Below, in pieces: positions 63,993-64,000 of a DNA stretch of 64,000 nucleotides. The stretch comes from Elymus sibiricus. Its lineage: Eukaryota > Streptophyta > Magnoliopsida > Poales > Poaceae. The stretch lies in assembly GCA_039707655.1 (NCBI GenBank), contig CM077666.1, positions 307,918,166-307,982,165 on the forward strand, given 5' to 3'. The notes under the pieces were generated by a model. It was not told where the DNA came from. It saw only the letters and a program-made list of their open reading frames with translations, and ran no database searches. Within the stretch, counting starts at the first letter, position 1; every line of letters begins with the position of its first letter. A program made the position numbers and the translations under genes.

Positions 63993-64000
63993 AGAGTGCT

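Larger units (their letters stand above)
55299..64000 (-). mobile_element. T2: Tat-lineage Gypsy element with antisense gene, truncated by window
   Basis: The 3' LTR (55299-55870) and polypurine tract (55871-55880) are at the left. RNase H and integrase at the right lie on the minus strand. Between them is a plus-strand gene (56509-60500) and a tandem array (60659-61905). Tat elements are known for a long region between pol and the 3' LTR, antisense additional ORFs in some members, and tandem repeats there. It inserted into the LARD after TTATC (55294-55298). Confidence 0.88.

Overview
This window is heterochromatin-like plant DNA, almost certainly from a Triticeae grass (wheat, Aegilops, barley or rye). 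It is built almost entirely of nested LTR retrotransposons and holds no host gene I can defend. Family names such as Sabrina/WHAM, Jeli, Angela, Maximus and Sukkula/LARD are recalled by resemblance and were not checked. The boundaries, orientations and target-site duplications (TSDs) were read directly from the sequence.

Left block (1-15906). A plus-strand Sabrina-like Gypsy element (here E1) enters from the left edge: LTR end, tRNA-Asp type primer binding site (PBS), a short acidic ORF and a partial 3' LTR. At the last bases of its 3' LTR sits a complete minus-strand Athila-type Gypsy element, E2 (2902-15902, TSD AGCAG). E2 has gag, a protease and an ATHILA-type ORF but no reverse transcriptase, RNase H or integrase. 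Inside E2 is a 4.16-kb LTR-like unit with no visible internal domain, S1 (4432-8593, TSD ATATG). From 15908 to 18538 lies a 2.6-kb island that is not LTR sequence and includes a foldback structure.

Right block (18539-64000). This is a staircase of insertions, every one on the minus strand, so each shows its 3' LTR first: Angela-like Copia LTR (C1), cut by a Jeli-like LTR (EJ), cut by a short non-autonomous Sabrina-like element (EB), cut by a Tat-lineage Gypsy (T1), cut by another Athila-type non-autonomous element (EC). EC carries two insertions: a complete 14.6-kb Sirevirus-type Copia (31053-45632, TSD AAAAG) and a LARD-like element (49471 onward). The LARD is cut at 55299 by a second Tat-lineage element (T2) that runs off the window. 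The right halves of most steps must lie beyond 64000.

The most interesting content is in T2. On the strand opposite its pol is a seven-exon gene with its own TATA box and strong start context, encoding a gypsy-type 'putative transposase' domain and coiled coils. Between the convergent 3' ends of that gene and pol is an array of about 17 tandem units. Each unit folds into two hairpins, and arm changes between units are paired. Other points worth checking: an internal promoter and leader intron ahead of the Sirevirus env-like ORF; a two-part stem-loop 13 nt after the Sirevirus gag stop; a GC-rich 23-24 bp inverted repeat just upstream of the TATA box in LTRs of three families; and a possible two-exon peptide inside the S1 LTR.
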